This document shows, piece by piece, positions 37,807 to 51,100 of a DNA stretch of 64,000 nucleotides. Location of the stretch: positions 66,774,416 to 66,838,415 of the forward strand of contig OX352774.1 of the NCBI GenBank assembly GCA_947095535.1, written 5' to 3'. How positions within the stretch are numbered: position 1 is the first letter of the stretch; each line of letters opens with the position of its first letter. Origin of the DNA: Poecilobothrus nobilitatus. Taxonomy: Eukaryota > Arthropoda > Insecta > Diptera > Dolichopodidae. Position numbers and translations under genes: made by a program. The notes beneath the pieces were generated by a model. The model saw only the letters and a program-made list of their open reading frames with translations, did no database searches and had not been told where the DNA came from.

Positions 37807-39140
37807 TTGCTATATGCTATATAATTATAAGTTACAAGATTTCATCAATGGAATTTTTTTTTTCTCTTTTAATTTAGGGTATTTGCTAATTTGTTCTTGT
37901 CTGAGAATGAAAGTAAGATATTTGATCTACTGTTAACATAAATTCACAAGTGTCAAGTTATTGGTCAAATACTTAATTTTAATCCATCATGTGGTGATAC
38001 TCGTTAACTATACTATATAATATGTTTGAATAGTGACAGTTCATAATATTATACTTAGAGGTTAATATTGTAAGTGCAAATACTTTGAATTGGATATTGG
38101 TGTGAGATATTGACTTCCTCGGCCCTTACTAAACTAAATAATTTATTAAGTATCGGAAAGTTAAAATCAAGCATTGGAAACTTCAATGTTACCATATGAA
38201 TAAAGAATATTTTTAACTGAATTGAAAGAAAAATTTACAGTTCATTTAACTACATACATCTAATATATATTAGAAAATTTGTTATACAGTATTGTAGGTA
38301 TGTATATATAGATAATATTTAACTGCAATCTAGAAAATATCTTATATAGGAAAGGATCTCGTATCTTAGCTACCATCTTGACTACTGACCTATCATACAA
38401 TTTAATTAAAGCATTTAGAAGTAAAATTTCAAAGATTTTATTAATTTATTTTTTTTTTAAATTAATATATTAATATGTATATACTACTTTTATATATATA
38501 TACATATGTAAATATTCTCTGTTTTTGCAAAGTTTATTTGATATAACTGTTGATATTGAAAAATATACGTACATACCTATGTATAATAAATAATATCAAA
38601 ATTTTTATGTTTGTTGTTTAACTAGAATTAAAAATTTAGTTAGTAGAATACCGTGTGCTTGATTACTTCGCGCAAAGTTTAATTTTTGTTTTGTTTGTTT
38701 AAATTTTGTTTTTTTATGTTTTTAATTTTAATTTTAAAATAATTAAATTAAAATAATATTTACGTATATTTATTTATTTATTTAACCAAAAAAAAAGAAA
38801 AAAAAATTTTTAAATAAAAATAAATATATAAAGTTTTCTTTTCTTAATTACTTTTAATTTAATACAATATAAAAAGTGTAGCAAAAAATTTTTTTATACA
38901 AAATTAAAAAAAAAAAAAAGTTTGTAATCGTTATCAATAAAAAAATATATATATATGTATATATTATAATTTTTTTTAATATCATTAATATAAAAAGTTT
39001 TTTTTTTGTTTTTTATTTTATGTTTTGTATAATAATGATTTCAATTAATATCTTGGAATATATAAACATTTTTTCCATAAAAAAATGTTTAAATAAATAT
39101 TTTAATGGATTACAAATATTTAATGATTGGTAAGTTTTAA
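37807..39140. other. A+T-rich stretch, no gene seen
   Basis: Microsatellite and homopolymer runs, no coding character. Confidence 0.4.
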
Positions 39141-39164
39141 AAACATTGTATCGATACATTGTTT
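39141..39164. promoter_or_regulatory. near-palindrome containing a DRE-like TATCGATA
   Basis: AAACATTGTATCGATACATTGT is almost self-complementary and centres on TATCGATA (39149-39156), the DREF-binding element of fly housekeeping promoters. It lies about 6 kb upstream of the first coding exon of the transporter gene, whose non-coding 5' exon must be somewhere upstream. The link to that gene is a guess. An isolated 8-mer can occur by chance in 64 kb. Confidence 0.25.
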
Positions 39165-39673
39165 TTCATGTTGTAGTTTAAAAAGAAAAAAGAAAAAAAA
39201 CGAAAGTGTAACAAAAAAATTCTCACTGTCTAATTCTGTTAATTCCAATGTTAAAATAAAATTATAAGTTACCTATACGTTAATAATTTAATAATTGCAT
39301 TAGAACTATGATATATTTTTTTTTTGCCTGATATTCTTCTGCAAAGCATATAGGGATTTTACTTGATGTCTCCATTCTGCTCTATTGTTTATTTAACACG
39401 TTGTTCGATAAAATAACACGTGTTAATCGATTAGATTATAATTAAAATTTATGTTGGACCTCACTAAAACAATGTTAAAATTGGTTCATATATGTTTTTG
39501 TTAATATTTTTTTTTTTTTTTTTTGCAAAAATATAGAGGGAAATAAAACCACAATCAACAATTTATTTTACGTAAATCAGTAAACATTTCAATATAAACT
39601 GTGATTTTTTTTTTTGCAAAAAAATAGAAGTCCAAAAGTATGAAAAATGATTAAACTATTTTAAAAAAGTATG

Positions 39674-39721
39674 ATTATGATTTGAAGAAGTATCGAATCA
39701 TATACTTCTTCGAATCGTAAT
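39674..39721. repeat. 20-bp hairpin with 8-base loop
   Basis: Left arm ATTATGATTTGAAGAAGTAT (39674-39693) pairs with right arm ATACTTCTTCGAATCGTAAT (39702-39721). The only two departures from complementarity would be G:U pairs in the plus-strand transcript. The loop is CGAATCAT. A pre-miRNA-like stem is possible, but the loop and total length are at the short end, and an inverted repeat from an old element is equally possible. Confidence 0.45.
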
Positions 39722-39960
39722 GATAATGATTTTTTTTCTTTCCTCGCGCATCTTTATGCAAAAACCAAAAGAATCTCGTACATCATCAGTTAATGCAAAT
39801 GAATTTAATTTTTTAAATTGACAATAAGTGACTGATTATAATTAAAGAAATTACAATTAAATTACTTTCAATTTTACAATGTACAAATTTTGAGTATAAA
39901 AATTCGATGGATACTTCTTACATTTATGTATTTATGTTATAAATGATATACATATATATC

Positions 39961-40299
39961 TTTTTTATTTTAACTAAAGATATTTTTACTTTAAGTGAAG
40001 ATATTTTTACTTTAAGTAAAGAAATTTTTATTTTAAATAAAAAATTTTTACTTAAGTGAAGACATTTATAATAAAAATTAAAGTAAAATATTATATTTTA
40101 TAATAAAACATATACATTTTATTATCCATAAATATCAAAATATAAATATCTGGTCGAAAGACATATGAATTAAAGATATATTTTATTAAATCATTTACAT
40201 TATATAATATCAATTAATGAAGTAAAAATTCTTCATTTAAAATAAAAAATATTCACTTAAAGTAAAAAAAGTTTTCAGTTAAAAGTAAATATGATATAT
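39961..40299. mobile_element. small foldback-like element with inverted 22-bp repeat arrays
   Basis: On the left (39961-40065) a unit like GATATTTTTACTTTAAGTGAA recurs about every 22 bp at least four times. On the right (40216-40299) the reverse complement (TTCACTTAAAGTAAAAAAA, TTCATTTAAAATAAAAAATA) recurs. The spacer is about 150 bp. It has the same architecture as 36684-37803 but with unrelated repeat sequence. No frame is present. Confidence 0.55.
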
Positions 40300-40312
40300 T
40301 TGTAAATAAGGG

Positions 40313-41503
40313 TTTAATACTAAATTTAACTTTTAAAGAATTTTATAGATCATGATGAATAAGGAATTTACATAATATTATGTGGGTTATGTTTTTTTTA
40401 TTTAAATTTCATATTTAATTTTATTTGACACAATTAGGATATATTTTAAAAATAATTTAAAACAACAATTAATACAATTTATGTAATTATAATTTGTATT
40501 ACATAACTAGTTTAATTTTATATAAGTAATAAAATGGGTTATCATTGCGAGATCATAGCACATTACATTGCACACATTTTTTTACCTGTTATATAAAAAA
40601 AGAGATCAGATAATTTGTCTGATGATCGGTTGACAACAGATAACAGTCTGGATGTAATCCACATTTTATACATATGTATATAAATATATTATGTATACCA
40701 TTATAACTTTTAATTTTTTTTTCTTTTTTGTTTTTCTTAACCATATTTTTAACTATTAATCATTTCATTTTATTAAACTGGGAATATGTATTATTATTTT
40801 CTAAAAATTAACGAATAAAATTAATAAAAAAAAAATAATTAAATAATTTAATTTATAAAATTTCTAAATAAGTAAATAATAAAATTCATTCAACTTTTTA
40901 ACATTTTAATTAAAAAAGGAAAGTAAGATTAAAATTATTATATAACAACACATATATATGTATATATTTAACAGATTATAATGCAAAGAAAATTCAAATT
41001 AAATCTTAATCTTAAAGCGAAAAACAATATAAAGTTACAATTAAATGCGAATATAAAAATAACAATTTAAAATAAATAAATCGGGAGTATTAATATCTTG
41101 ACTTTCTCGTCGTATAATATGAACATATTATATTTTTACATATATATAGTTATACACGAATAAAATTTATATCCCAAAAATTGTATTTTCGGACTTCGGA
41201 AATTGTATCCAATATACTTCAAAGATCCATCAATATTTTTACATTAATTTTTTTTTCGTGATTTCAATCCTTTTCTTATGAGAGAAAATAAAACGTAATT
41301 AAAACAGTTATAAATTTAATACTTAAAAAAAAAATCCCTATGACGATACTATAAGTATATCAATAACAATTAATTACTAATTTATATAATCATCCAGTTT
41401 AAGATTAGATCAATTTAAATAAAGTATTGAAAAGTTAACTATAGTCTAAAATGATTAAATGTAATTTATAGAGATGAAATTTTTCTATGAAATAATTAAC
41501 AAG
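40313..41503. other. A+T-rich stretch, no gene seen
   Basis: No coding frame or element end was recognised. Confidence 0.4.
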
Positions 41504-42600
41504 TTTTAGCATATTTTTCAAAAAAGTTTTAATAAATTTACTTATTAGTTTCACTATGTCTGTTCGTTTGTTTATGAAACTTCTACACCATTTGAAGATG
41601 AAGCAATTGGATTTTAGCCATAGGGCTTAAAAAAAATTAATTTTGTTAAGCAATTTTTTTTTTTTTGACTTTGTTTTTTTTTGAGTTTTTATTTTGTATC
41701 CATTACGAAGCTACAGCCCCTCAATGTTGAAAAATACGCTAATTTCAAGTGTGTATAAAATCTGAGATTCTGCTTAACATTTTTTCAATTTAAAAACACA
41801 AACTACAATATATTTTTTTTTAGCTTTATTTTTTATAAAAAATTAATATATTAAAAATTATACATATAGTTTTTGCAATTTAATATTTAAATTTATCGTT
41901 ATAACTCTGAAAAGAAAATTTTGAAAAAATTGTTTCTTTCATATCTCCAAAAAGTTTTTAGATAAAACCTTTCAAATTTTGTGAGAAAAAACATCTTTTA
42001 GAATTAAATTAACGACATTAGTATTTCAGACACCCGTGCAAATTTATGTCGTTAGTAAGAAACTAAAATTAAAGTTATACAATATGATGTTTTTACATGT
42101 TTTAACTGCTTTTCTTAGTTGTGTATAAGTTTTAGGAAACTACAGCACCTCTTAGTTGGAAACAATCCAATTTTTGGAATGTTTTTATATCTAAAATTTA
42201 GCTAAATATTCTTTCAATCTAAAAACATCAAACGGCACGAATTTTTTTAATCTTTATAAATTAATAAAAAAATTCAACTATACAATTTTATGGAATTTAA
42301 TACAGAAATTTACCGTTATATGGAACCAACATTTTCGTTTCTCTGTATCTGTAACGCTTTTAATCATAGACTCATTGAACTGAAGAAAATCAATAAGCAT
42401 AAATTACCTTAGAAAATTTTTGTTATTTCCTATACTGTTTAAAAGATATTAGGTGTCAAAAATTATTAAACTATGTAAGACAAAAAAAAATATATACATA
42501 TTCATATATTGTGTTAATGGTTTTTTTTAATTATATAGGGGGTTTCCTTAAAATTAAAGAAAGTGTCTTTTATATTACATAAAAATTTTTGAAAAAAAAA
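41504..42600 (+). repeat. dispersed repeat family A, copy 3, internally duplicated
   Basis: It starts TTTTAGCATATTTTTC and TTATTAGTTTCACTATGTC and keeps the family order. A sub-unit is present twice about 430 bp apart: GAAGCTACAGCCCCTCAATG (41705) with TTAAATTTATCGTTATAACT, and GAAACTACAGCACCTCTTAG (42137) with GAAATTTACCGTTATATGGA. An 8-bp stem AACGACAT / ATGTCGTT lies at about 42011-42055. Confidence 0.6.
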
Positions 42601-45175
42601 AAAGAAATTTTAAAATTGGATGCAAAATTAGTCACAACTTTAAGCCATTAAAAATATCTGAAGTTACATACCGCCATTGTTGAATTATTTGTTTTAGGAA
42701 TTTTTAATTGATATTGCAAATTTGGCTTTTCGTAATTGTATCTTCCCTATATTTCGATAGAACTTTATATGTGTTTAATACAGAACCAGTTTATCGAATT
42801 TTATTAACCTTGACTAAAACGTTTTTAACATATTGATCAGGAAAATTCAAAATTTTAAATTTAACAAGGTTGTTTTTTTTTTCGCAATTCTAATATTGTA
42901 CTTGTATATATTATAAGAAATTAAACAAAAAATAAAAAATACTAAAATTCGTACCTATTAAAATTTGTGTATATATATGTATGTATACAAAAATATCTTT
43001 AAATAAACTTTTCAATGTTTTTTTTTTCTATATTTACGTTCAAAATATGTATTAATATTTCATCATTTAATTAATAATATAATGTTTGTTAATTAAATAT
43101 ATAGTGAAATAAAACAGAAAAATAAATAAAACTTTAAAAGAATCTATTGATTTTTAAGATATGAAAATTTCTATACAGAATTTCTATCCATTATTTAAAC
43201 TGTTGTTAAAATAAATTTTATTAAATTCTTTTTTAGATATATAGTATTATTAATTAATTAATATTTTCAACAAAAAGCTGGAGAATACTTTGATATGAAT
43301 TAATATTTGGATATAAATTTAATAAATGTTCTAAAATTTAATTAAAAATTTCAAAAAATTCTGAATTAATTACAAGTTATTTAAACGTTAATACCCGTCC
43401 TATATTAGAATTTTGCTTATAATTTCTTTTATTCTTATAGTTATCATCTTTTCAAAAAATAAAGTTTTAGATTCAAAATTAACAATTATTTAAAGAAAAA
43501 AAAAAAAACGGGTTTTTGATAAGATTCCAACATAAGTAATGGTTAAGTTGTGGATGGTGAACCAGATCAGAATGAAAACTGAACAGAATTCACTTTTATT
43601 AATATCTTTAAAAAAAAACAAGCTTTTTAAAAATTTCAATATGTATCTCTTTATTTCTTAAGTTTTATTTTGATTTAAAATTTAATACTATTTACTTTTT
43701 TTTTTATAAAATTGTATATATACAAATTTTTTATTACATATATATATTATAAAATTATATAATATAATATATACATATATTTAAAACTAAAATATGTTTT
43801 ACAAAAAATTTGATAATGTTAGTGTTGTGTAGTCCTTTGTTATACTTAGATCACTGCTGGTTTATTATTTAAATATTTGAATATTAATGAACCCGCTTGG
43901 CATTTTATTTTAACATAGTTTATTATTTTATGTTCTACATTTATTCGTTAATTTAATACTATATTCGATAAAACTGTAAAAATATGTACCAAAATTTCCA
44001 TAGGAAATCTTCAGTATCTAATGGTATATCAAAATTTCTCAAATTAATGCTTTGGTAGGTAAGGACGCAAATAATTCCTTTTTGATTTGTATCCACAAAA
44101 AATTTAAATTTAAATTTGTATCAACATTAAATTATTTAAAATTAGAGTTCTTATGAAATAATATATGTTTTGTACCCATCTAGACGAAACCCACCTCGTT
44201 GAATGTAATTGAAATAATTACTTTCGGTGTTTGAATTTTCTTTGATTTCCACAATTAATGTTTTGCGAATATGACAATTTAATTTTTTTAAAACCGAAAA
44301 TGCTACAAAGCCCGATACATAAAAATGTGCATTTTGGACAAAATTTTTTCTGTATTAGACATTTCGCGGCCTGGAAAGGAAATTTAAAAATATGTATATG
44401 TACCACTTTCTTCTTCATTAATATAACATTTTTTTACAACACAACGTAGTGGTATTTTATTTCTGTAATTGTAATCAAATTTCATAAGTAAAAATATTGG
44501 CAGTTTATCGTATAATATTTACAAAATTTTTTGATTAATAGAAATTATTTGAAATATTTAAAAAAAAAAATGAGAGAATTTAAACGATTCAATACGAACC
44601 AGTATCGAACGGAATCCTTTTCCCTATATCCTTTAAGAAAAAGCCAAAAGTTTTATTCGACAATTTTTGAAGAGAAGGACAAGTTTTTTTTTTATTTTAT
44701 TTAATTTCTTAAAGTTTACAATTAGTAAAAGTTTACAAACTAATATTTATTGTTACAATATTTACGACTAAAACCTTAAATACTATATTTTTTATTTTTT
44801 TTAGTGTTTTTTCTAATAACATTATTAATATTCTTTTGTTTATGCAATTTTAAATAAAATAAAAATGGAAACAAATTTTGATTTTTAATACAAATTTTCC
44901 ATAACTTTTTTTTTTATCGAAAATTGCATATATTTAGGATAATTGTATGAATAAAAGCTTTCTAATTCAAAACAAGTAGAAAAACCCATGAAAAAACTAG
45001 TTTTTCTCAATTTTGCATATATAAATATGTATTTAAGCTTTTACATATAAATTCAGCAGGTTATATACAATGATAGGAGGTTCTTTGGATCATTTTTCTA
45101 ATAAATAATTGTATAATAAAAATATAAACATAAAATAATTCATTTAATATAATTTTTATTTTTGTTTCTTTGCAG
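42601..45175. other. A+T-rich stretch upstream of the transporter gene, no exon identified
   Basis: The acceptor at 45174-45175 shows that the transporter transcript begins in an upstream exon, but I could not locate it here. Positions 44565-44680 are somewhat less A+T-rich and might hold it. Nothing else was recognised. Confidence 0.35.
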
Positions 45176-45195
45176 AATTTCAATAATTTTTCAAA

Positions 45196-48100
45196 ATGGC
45201 AGAAACTGACACAATGTTAAAGGGAGGTAAAAGTCCTCCGAGGTTAGTAATATAATAACTAATAATCTTAAGAATTTATTAGTTTTTTAATATTAAATTA
45301 TGAATTTAAAATTTATTAATATATTTAACAGTAGTATAGTATGATTATATATTACGTTAAATCTCGATTGTCGTAAATGACAAAAACAAAACAGCTATCG
45401 CCCTTTAATAAAAAACAAATCCGGTTAATAGATAAAAATAAATTTAATGAAAATGCATTGAATTAAAAATCAAAATATTTCTCGGTATTTTTTTTGAATT
45501 AAAGACGAAAATGTAGGTCTACTCACAGCAAATCTACTCCTTAAGAGGCACAAACTAGAATTACATGTAAATAAGGAAACTTTCTTTTATATGATTTTGG
45601 ATCTGATTCAATTGAATAATAAAATTAAAAAAAAAATTAATTTATACCTTATAATATATATAATATATGCAATTAACAGTTTTAATCTGTATTTTAAAAC
45701 TTCTAAACAAATAGAATTGTATTGATTGCAATTTAGACAATTCTACATATTGTGATAATACAATATCTTGGACTATATCCCGTTGTGATTGGGTGCGAAT
45801 TTTTAAGATCAATTCTAATAAGAAACTATTTGCATCATATTGTGATTATTCAAATTTTCATCGCATATCATACATGTTATGCTGGCTTTATTAGCCTAAC
45901 AATTAAACAATTAGCAAGTAAAAGTAAGCAAAAAAAAAAATTGTTAGTTTTTTTTTTCGGTTATTTTAATCTTGCAATCAATAAATAATTCTTTGTTACT
46001 GTGTTTATAGTTTACACTTTTTGTTTTTCTTCATCATAGATTTATTATAGGCGTTAAGAGGTATTAAAATATAGTCGAGATTTTATTGAATATTCTATAC
46101 ACTATACACTATACATATTAAAAATTAAATTTTTAAAACTAAAATACTGAATAATTGCAATTATTTTTATTATAGTATTATAAATTCCGATGCGGAAGTA
46201 GGACGTCGACGACAGCAAAGGTTAACACCATTGCAAAGATTAAAAAATTTTTTTCTACTTCATTGGAGGGGTCTTGTATTAGTTTTTGTTCCAATCATTT
46301 TGTTACCAATATTATTTGTAGAAACAACAGAAGTTAAGGTATGTTTACATTAGTATTAATAAAATATAATTTTATTTCAGTAATCAAAATAAAATTAATT
46401 TTACAATTTTTTTTAGGCATATAGATGCTTATATATTTTACTTTTAATGTCATTATATTGGTTAACAGAAGCATTACCATTACCAGTTACTGCAATGTTA
46501 CCAATTGTATTCTTTCCGGTAGCCGGAATAATGGTAATTATTATATATTTTTTTTTTTTTTTAATTTTTAATTTATTTTTAAATATTTAAATTAATTTCT
46601 TTTTTTTTTTTAATTTTTTTTTTTACAGTCATCGGAAAAAACCTGTGCTTTATATTTTAAAGGTAATTTAATAAAAACTTTAAATCAAAATATCAAATTA
46701 TTTAATATAAATTTGTATATCAGTAATTAAAAATTATGTATATTTATCAACTTATAGATACTCTTGTTATGTTCATTGGTGGAATTATGATGGCCTTAGC
46801 TATAGAATATTGTAATTTACACAAAAGATTAGCTTTAAAAGTTATTCAAATTGTAGGTTGCAGTCCTAGAAGGTAAGAGTTTATTTTTTTGTATTTTATT
46901 TAAGTGAATACTATATATTATTATGTAATTAATACAAAGTACATAATATAAGTTATTATTATTTCTGATGTGCATATTGACCGCGAAGAAATTTAAAGTT
47001 TTTTTTTTTTTGCTTTTTAAAATCTATTAGATTTTTGAATTAATGTAACTATATAATCCATAATATTTTGTAAATTTGAACATATAATTATGGTAATTTT
47101 AAAAGTGTTGAAAATCCAATTTTTTTTTTTTTTAGATTATGCACTGTATTGCAACGAAATCACTTAAAAATGTTGTCCTTTTAAAAACACAATTTAAATT
47201 TAACTGCATTAGGCCGCGACCACACAGACACTGGTCGGTGATTTTTTTTTTTTAAATATTTCAAATATATTACTTTTTAAACAAGTTGCCATACAGAAGA
47301 GTGGTAAAGGGGCAATTTTTTTCCGGCCACCGGACGATTTTTTAAAACCAAAATTGTTTGAATTTTGGAAAGGCAAAAAATGCGATAAATGAAAAAAAAA
47401 ATTTTATTTTTTAATTCAAATTAACGTGTTTATCGGTTTATATCATTTTTAATTCCAATAAATGATCATATAAACAATAATCACACGTTAATTTAAATAA
47501 TATCAACTATAGTTTGTTTTCTATTTACTATTTCAATATTATAAGTATAAATTTAATTTAAATTTAATTTATACTTAATGTTGAAATTGTATTAAAAAAA
47601 AAATATGACTTTGTTAATAAAGTATAAATTAATATAAATCTAATAAATAATGTAAAATAAATAAAATTAAAATAATATATTTTGTAATATAAAATTATAT
47701 TTATTTGTATGCTATTATAAAAATGTTAATATTTACCTCTATAACGTATATCTCTATAACGTTAATGCTTCAGCAATTTTCTCTTTTTAAACTTAACTTT
47801 TCTTGAACTTTACTTTTAAGAAAGTCAAAACTGTTTATTGACATTCTTATACATATATTCGAAAAATTCTCTTCGTATAGAGATAATGGAACTGCTCAAA
47901 ACTAGCTCGTTCTTAGCTCACAAATTAAACTTTTTAGTAAATAACAATTTGTTTCAAAATTTATTCTTGCCGCAGAAAAATCACAAAATTATATGGTCAT
48001 GCACTTTTAAAAAAATAGCCGCCTGCTTTCTGTGTGAACGCGGCCTTACAAAAATGACTTTTTGGAAAACTTCATATATAAATATCAAATAATTTTTCCT

Positions 48101-51100
48101 TTTTAATATCTATTATATGCCGTTAACGTTTGTAACAATTTTCTTTATTTTTCATAGCAAAAACTAATACTGCACATAACAGAAAAAAAGAAAAAAAAAA
48201 TTGAAAATTTAAAGGGTTGGGTACATAATCCCGTAAATCAAAATCCCAAATTCAAAATCCCGAAAACAAAATCTCGGAAAATAAAAATCCCGAAATTACA
48301 AAATTGCGAAAATCAAAATCCCGAAATTTCAAAATGTCGCATAGACTTATATATATGGATATAAATATTCCTGAAAAGGGCTCTAATTTTGAATCCAACT
48401 ATTAATACTTACAGCCCACACATATACGAGTATACCAATCTCATTCAAAAAAATTATAAATTTTCACATTTCCATATTGAAAATAATTACTTTTGAAAAC
48501 CTTGCATATAAAAGTACTCAATTTTGACATTTCATTTAAAAAATAGTGAATTTTATACGAATTTAGACATTTTTATGAAAAAAAATATTATTTTTGATTA
48601 TTTTGTTTTCTTAGTGTTGCCACACGTTTACGTTTATTTCAATTTACATATTTTTATTATTATTGTAAAAAGCTAAGTATTCTTACAAATAAAGGGAGCA
48701 TAACTGTCAAAAAACGTGTTTAAGATAAATAAAAACTATATTAGAACAGACAGATATTTTCTTTTATTTAAAAAGTTAATTGACAAAAACCAATATTATT
48801 TCTAGATTGCATAAATACCAGTATTATTAACTAATATTATATTTCTTGATTACCAGACTGGAGTATGTTACGCCGGCTTTATCTAGTTATGATATATTTT
48901 TGTATTTCAAATATTAAATAAAAAAACAAATTTGATGTTTAACTAAATTCCTCATCTATACTTAGTCTCTAATATTCAAAATATAATAGGTGTATACCAG
49001 TTTATGACATTTGACAATTTATTTACTCAATAATTGAAATGATGTAGTATAAATACAAACATAAATACAAATTGCAAAATATTCATATAAACACTTTATT
49101 TTTTTTTTTAATTAGATTGCATTTAGGTTTAATTTTGGTAACTATGTTTATTTCATTATGGATAAGTAATGCAGCTGCCACTGCAATGATGTGCCCAATT
49201 ATTCAAGCTGTGCTAGAACAATTGGAAGCGGTAAGCAATATAAAAAATTTGTTTCATTTTTATTCCTTGCACTTTTAATTACTTAGATAAGAACTTAATA
49301 TGTATAATAATATTATAATCGTTAATTTTTTGTCGTCTTTACAGCAAGGTATGTGCAAATTAACCAGAACTGATATTAAAAAAGAAGAAGATGAGTATGT
49401 TAAAGTGATATTTTTTTATTTAATTGATTTTAAATATATATATTTAAATTTCTAGACCTCCGTACCCTTCAAAAATATCAATTTGTTTTTATATGGGTAC
49501 TGCATATGCAGCTTCAATGGGAGGTTGTGGTACATTGATTGGAACCGGAACAAATTTAACTTTCAAAGGGATATATGATGGGTAAATTAAAAGATAAAAA
49601 TATTATAAATTGCGTATAATAAATAATTCATTAAAATAATTTAAATTAAATTGATATTGTACCCAATTTATTTACTTAAACGTTATTTATTTACTTTACT
49701 TTAAGACATAGTTTTAAAACTTTGAATTAACTTTCAAAAGTCTAAAGATATTTTAAACAGAGAAAAACATTGCTAGTTTTCAAATGCAACTAAATAAAAG
49801 AAAATTCAAAAAGGTCTGCATTTTTTTTTTTTATCTAAAAGTGCTTTGTAAATGTAAAAAAAAATAATTAGGAGGGATTTTTAAGTTGAATTCTTAATCA
49901 GGATATACCCTTTTTCCGGAATATTTATATATGCGACATTTTCAATTAGGAGGAATTTTAGAGTTGGATTATGGAAAAAGCTTATAACGGATTTTCTAAA
50001 CAAATCTGAAATCCTTCCTAATTATTTTTTTTAAAATCCAAACCATTGCTAGATAGATTATTGAAACCTTAATTTTGTTACCAACTCTAAAGTTTTTCCT
50101 AATAATTTTTTTTGCATACATTAGTTTAAAATTTTTGTAATATATTTCTTACGGCTCTAATTCGTAGCGTAGCATAATGTTTAGGGGTTAGTTCATTTTT
50201 AGACTTTGGGGATTAATTAAAATGAACTAAATTTCAAAAATTGTAAAAATATTTTTTTGGGAGTGTGCACAATTAATATTGGGGTTAGTTCATACATAAT
50301 AAACTAATAGCCAAAAATAGTGGGAATTAGTGACTTAAGGGCTAGTTCATTGAAAAGTGAAATGAAAACGCTATAGTGGGTCGTCCCCGCCTATGCATAT
50401 AAGCGATAATTCGTAAACAGTTGCAATTTGTACAAATTCAATTCGGTAAATCGTAAAAATTGAAATATTTCGTTAATTTTCCGGTATCAAAACATCAAAA
50501 AATATTCTTTTTTTTTTGTTTTTTGATTTATTGGAAATGTCGAAAATAGAATATATATAGTATTAAAAGAAAGTGAAAAGATAAAAATTGTATTAAAAGT
50601 GAAAATATAAAGATAGTAATTTACTATACGATAAAACATACATACGATAAAAACGGGGAGGATGACATAACGTAAAATTCGTTCTATAAAAGGTTATTTT
50701 ATCAAAAAATCTCTCTCAAAAAAGTACATTTTAGAAAAAGACAAATTACAAATAATACGGTTCAGTATGAAAAAATTAAATATTTTTCGTTTTTACCAAA
50801 AATTTGATTTTTATAATAACTCATTTGATGAAAGCAGATATTTATAAGTTGAGAGACATTTATCTACTTTTTGTAGAAATCTAGGATTAATAGTTACATT
50901 TATCTAAAACAACAATAAAAACGATTCTGCTCGTATATGTATATAAGAATTGGATTATAAAATAATGGTTTTTGCTTATTCCGAACTAAAACGAGAAACT
51001 TGTGAAGTGGCTTTTATGGGAAATTTGAAGTGGTTCTTATGGGAATAAGAAAGTATCGTTTTTTTGTTAAATGAACTAAACTAATAAAAATTATCTATAA

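Noticed and set aside
47838..48092. 84-codon frame in intron 5 as an alternative transporter exon
   Set aside because: It crosses the right end of the Harbinger-like MITE and has no similarity to SLC13 proteins.
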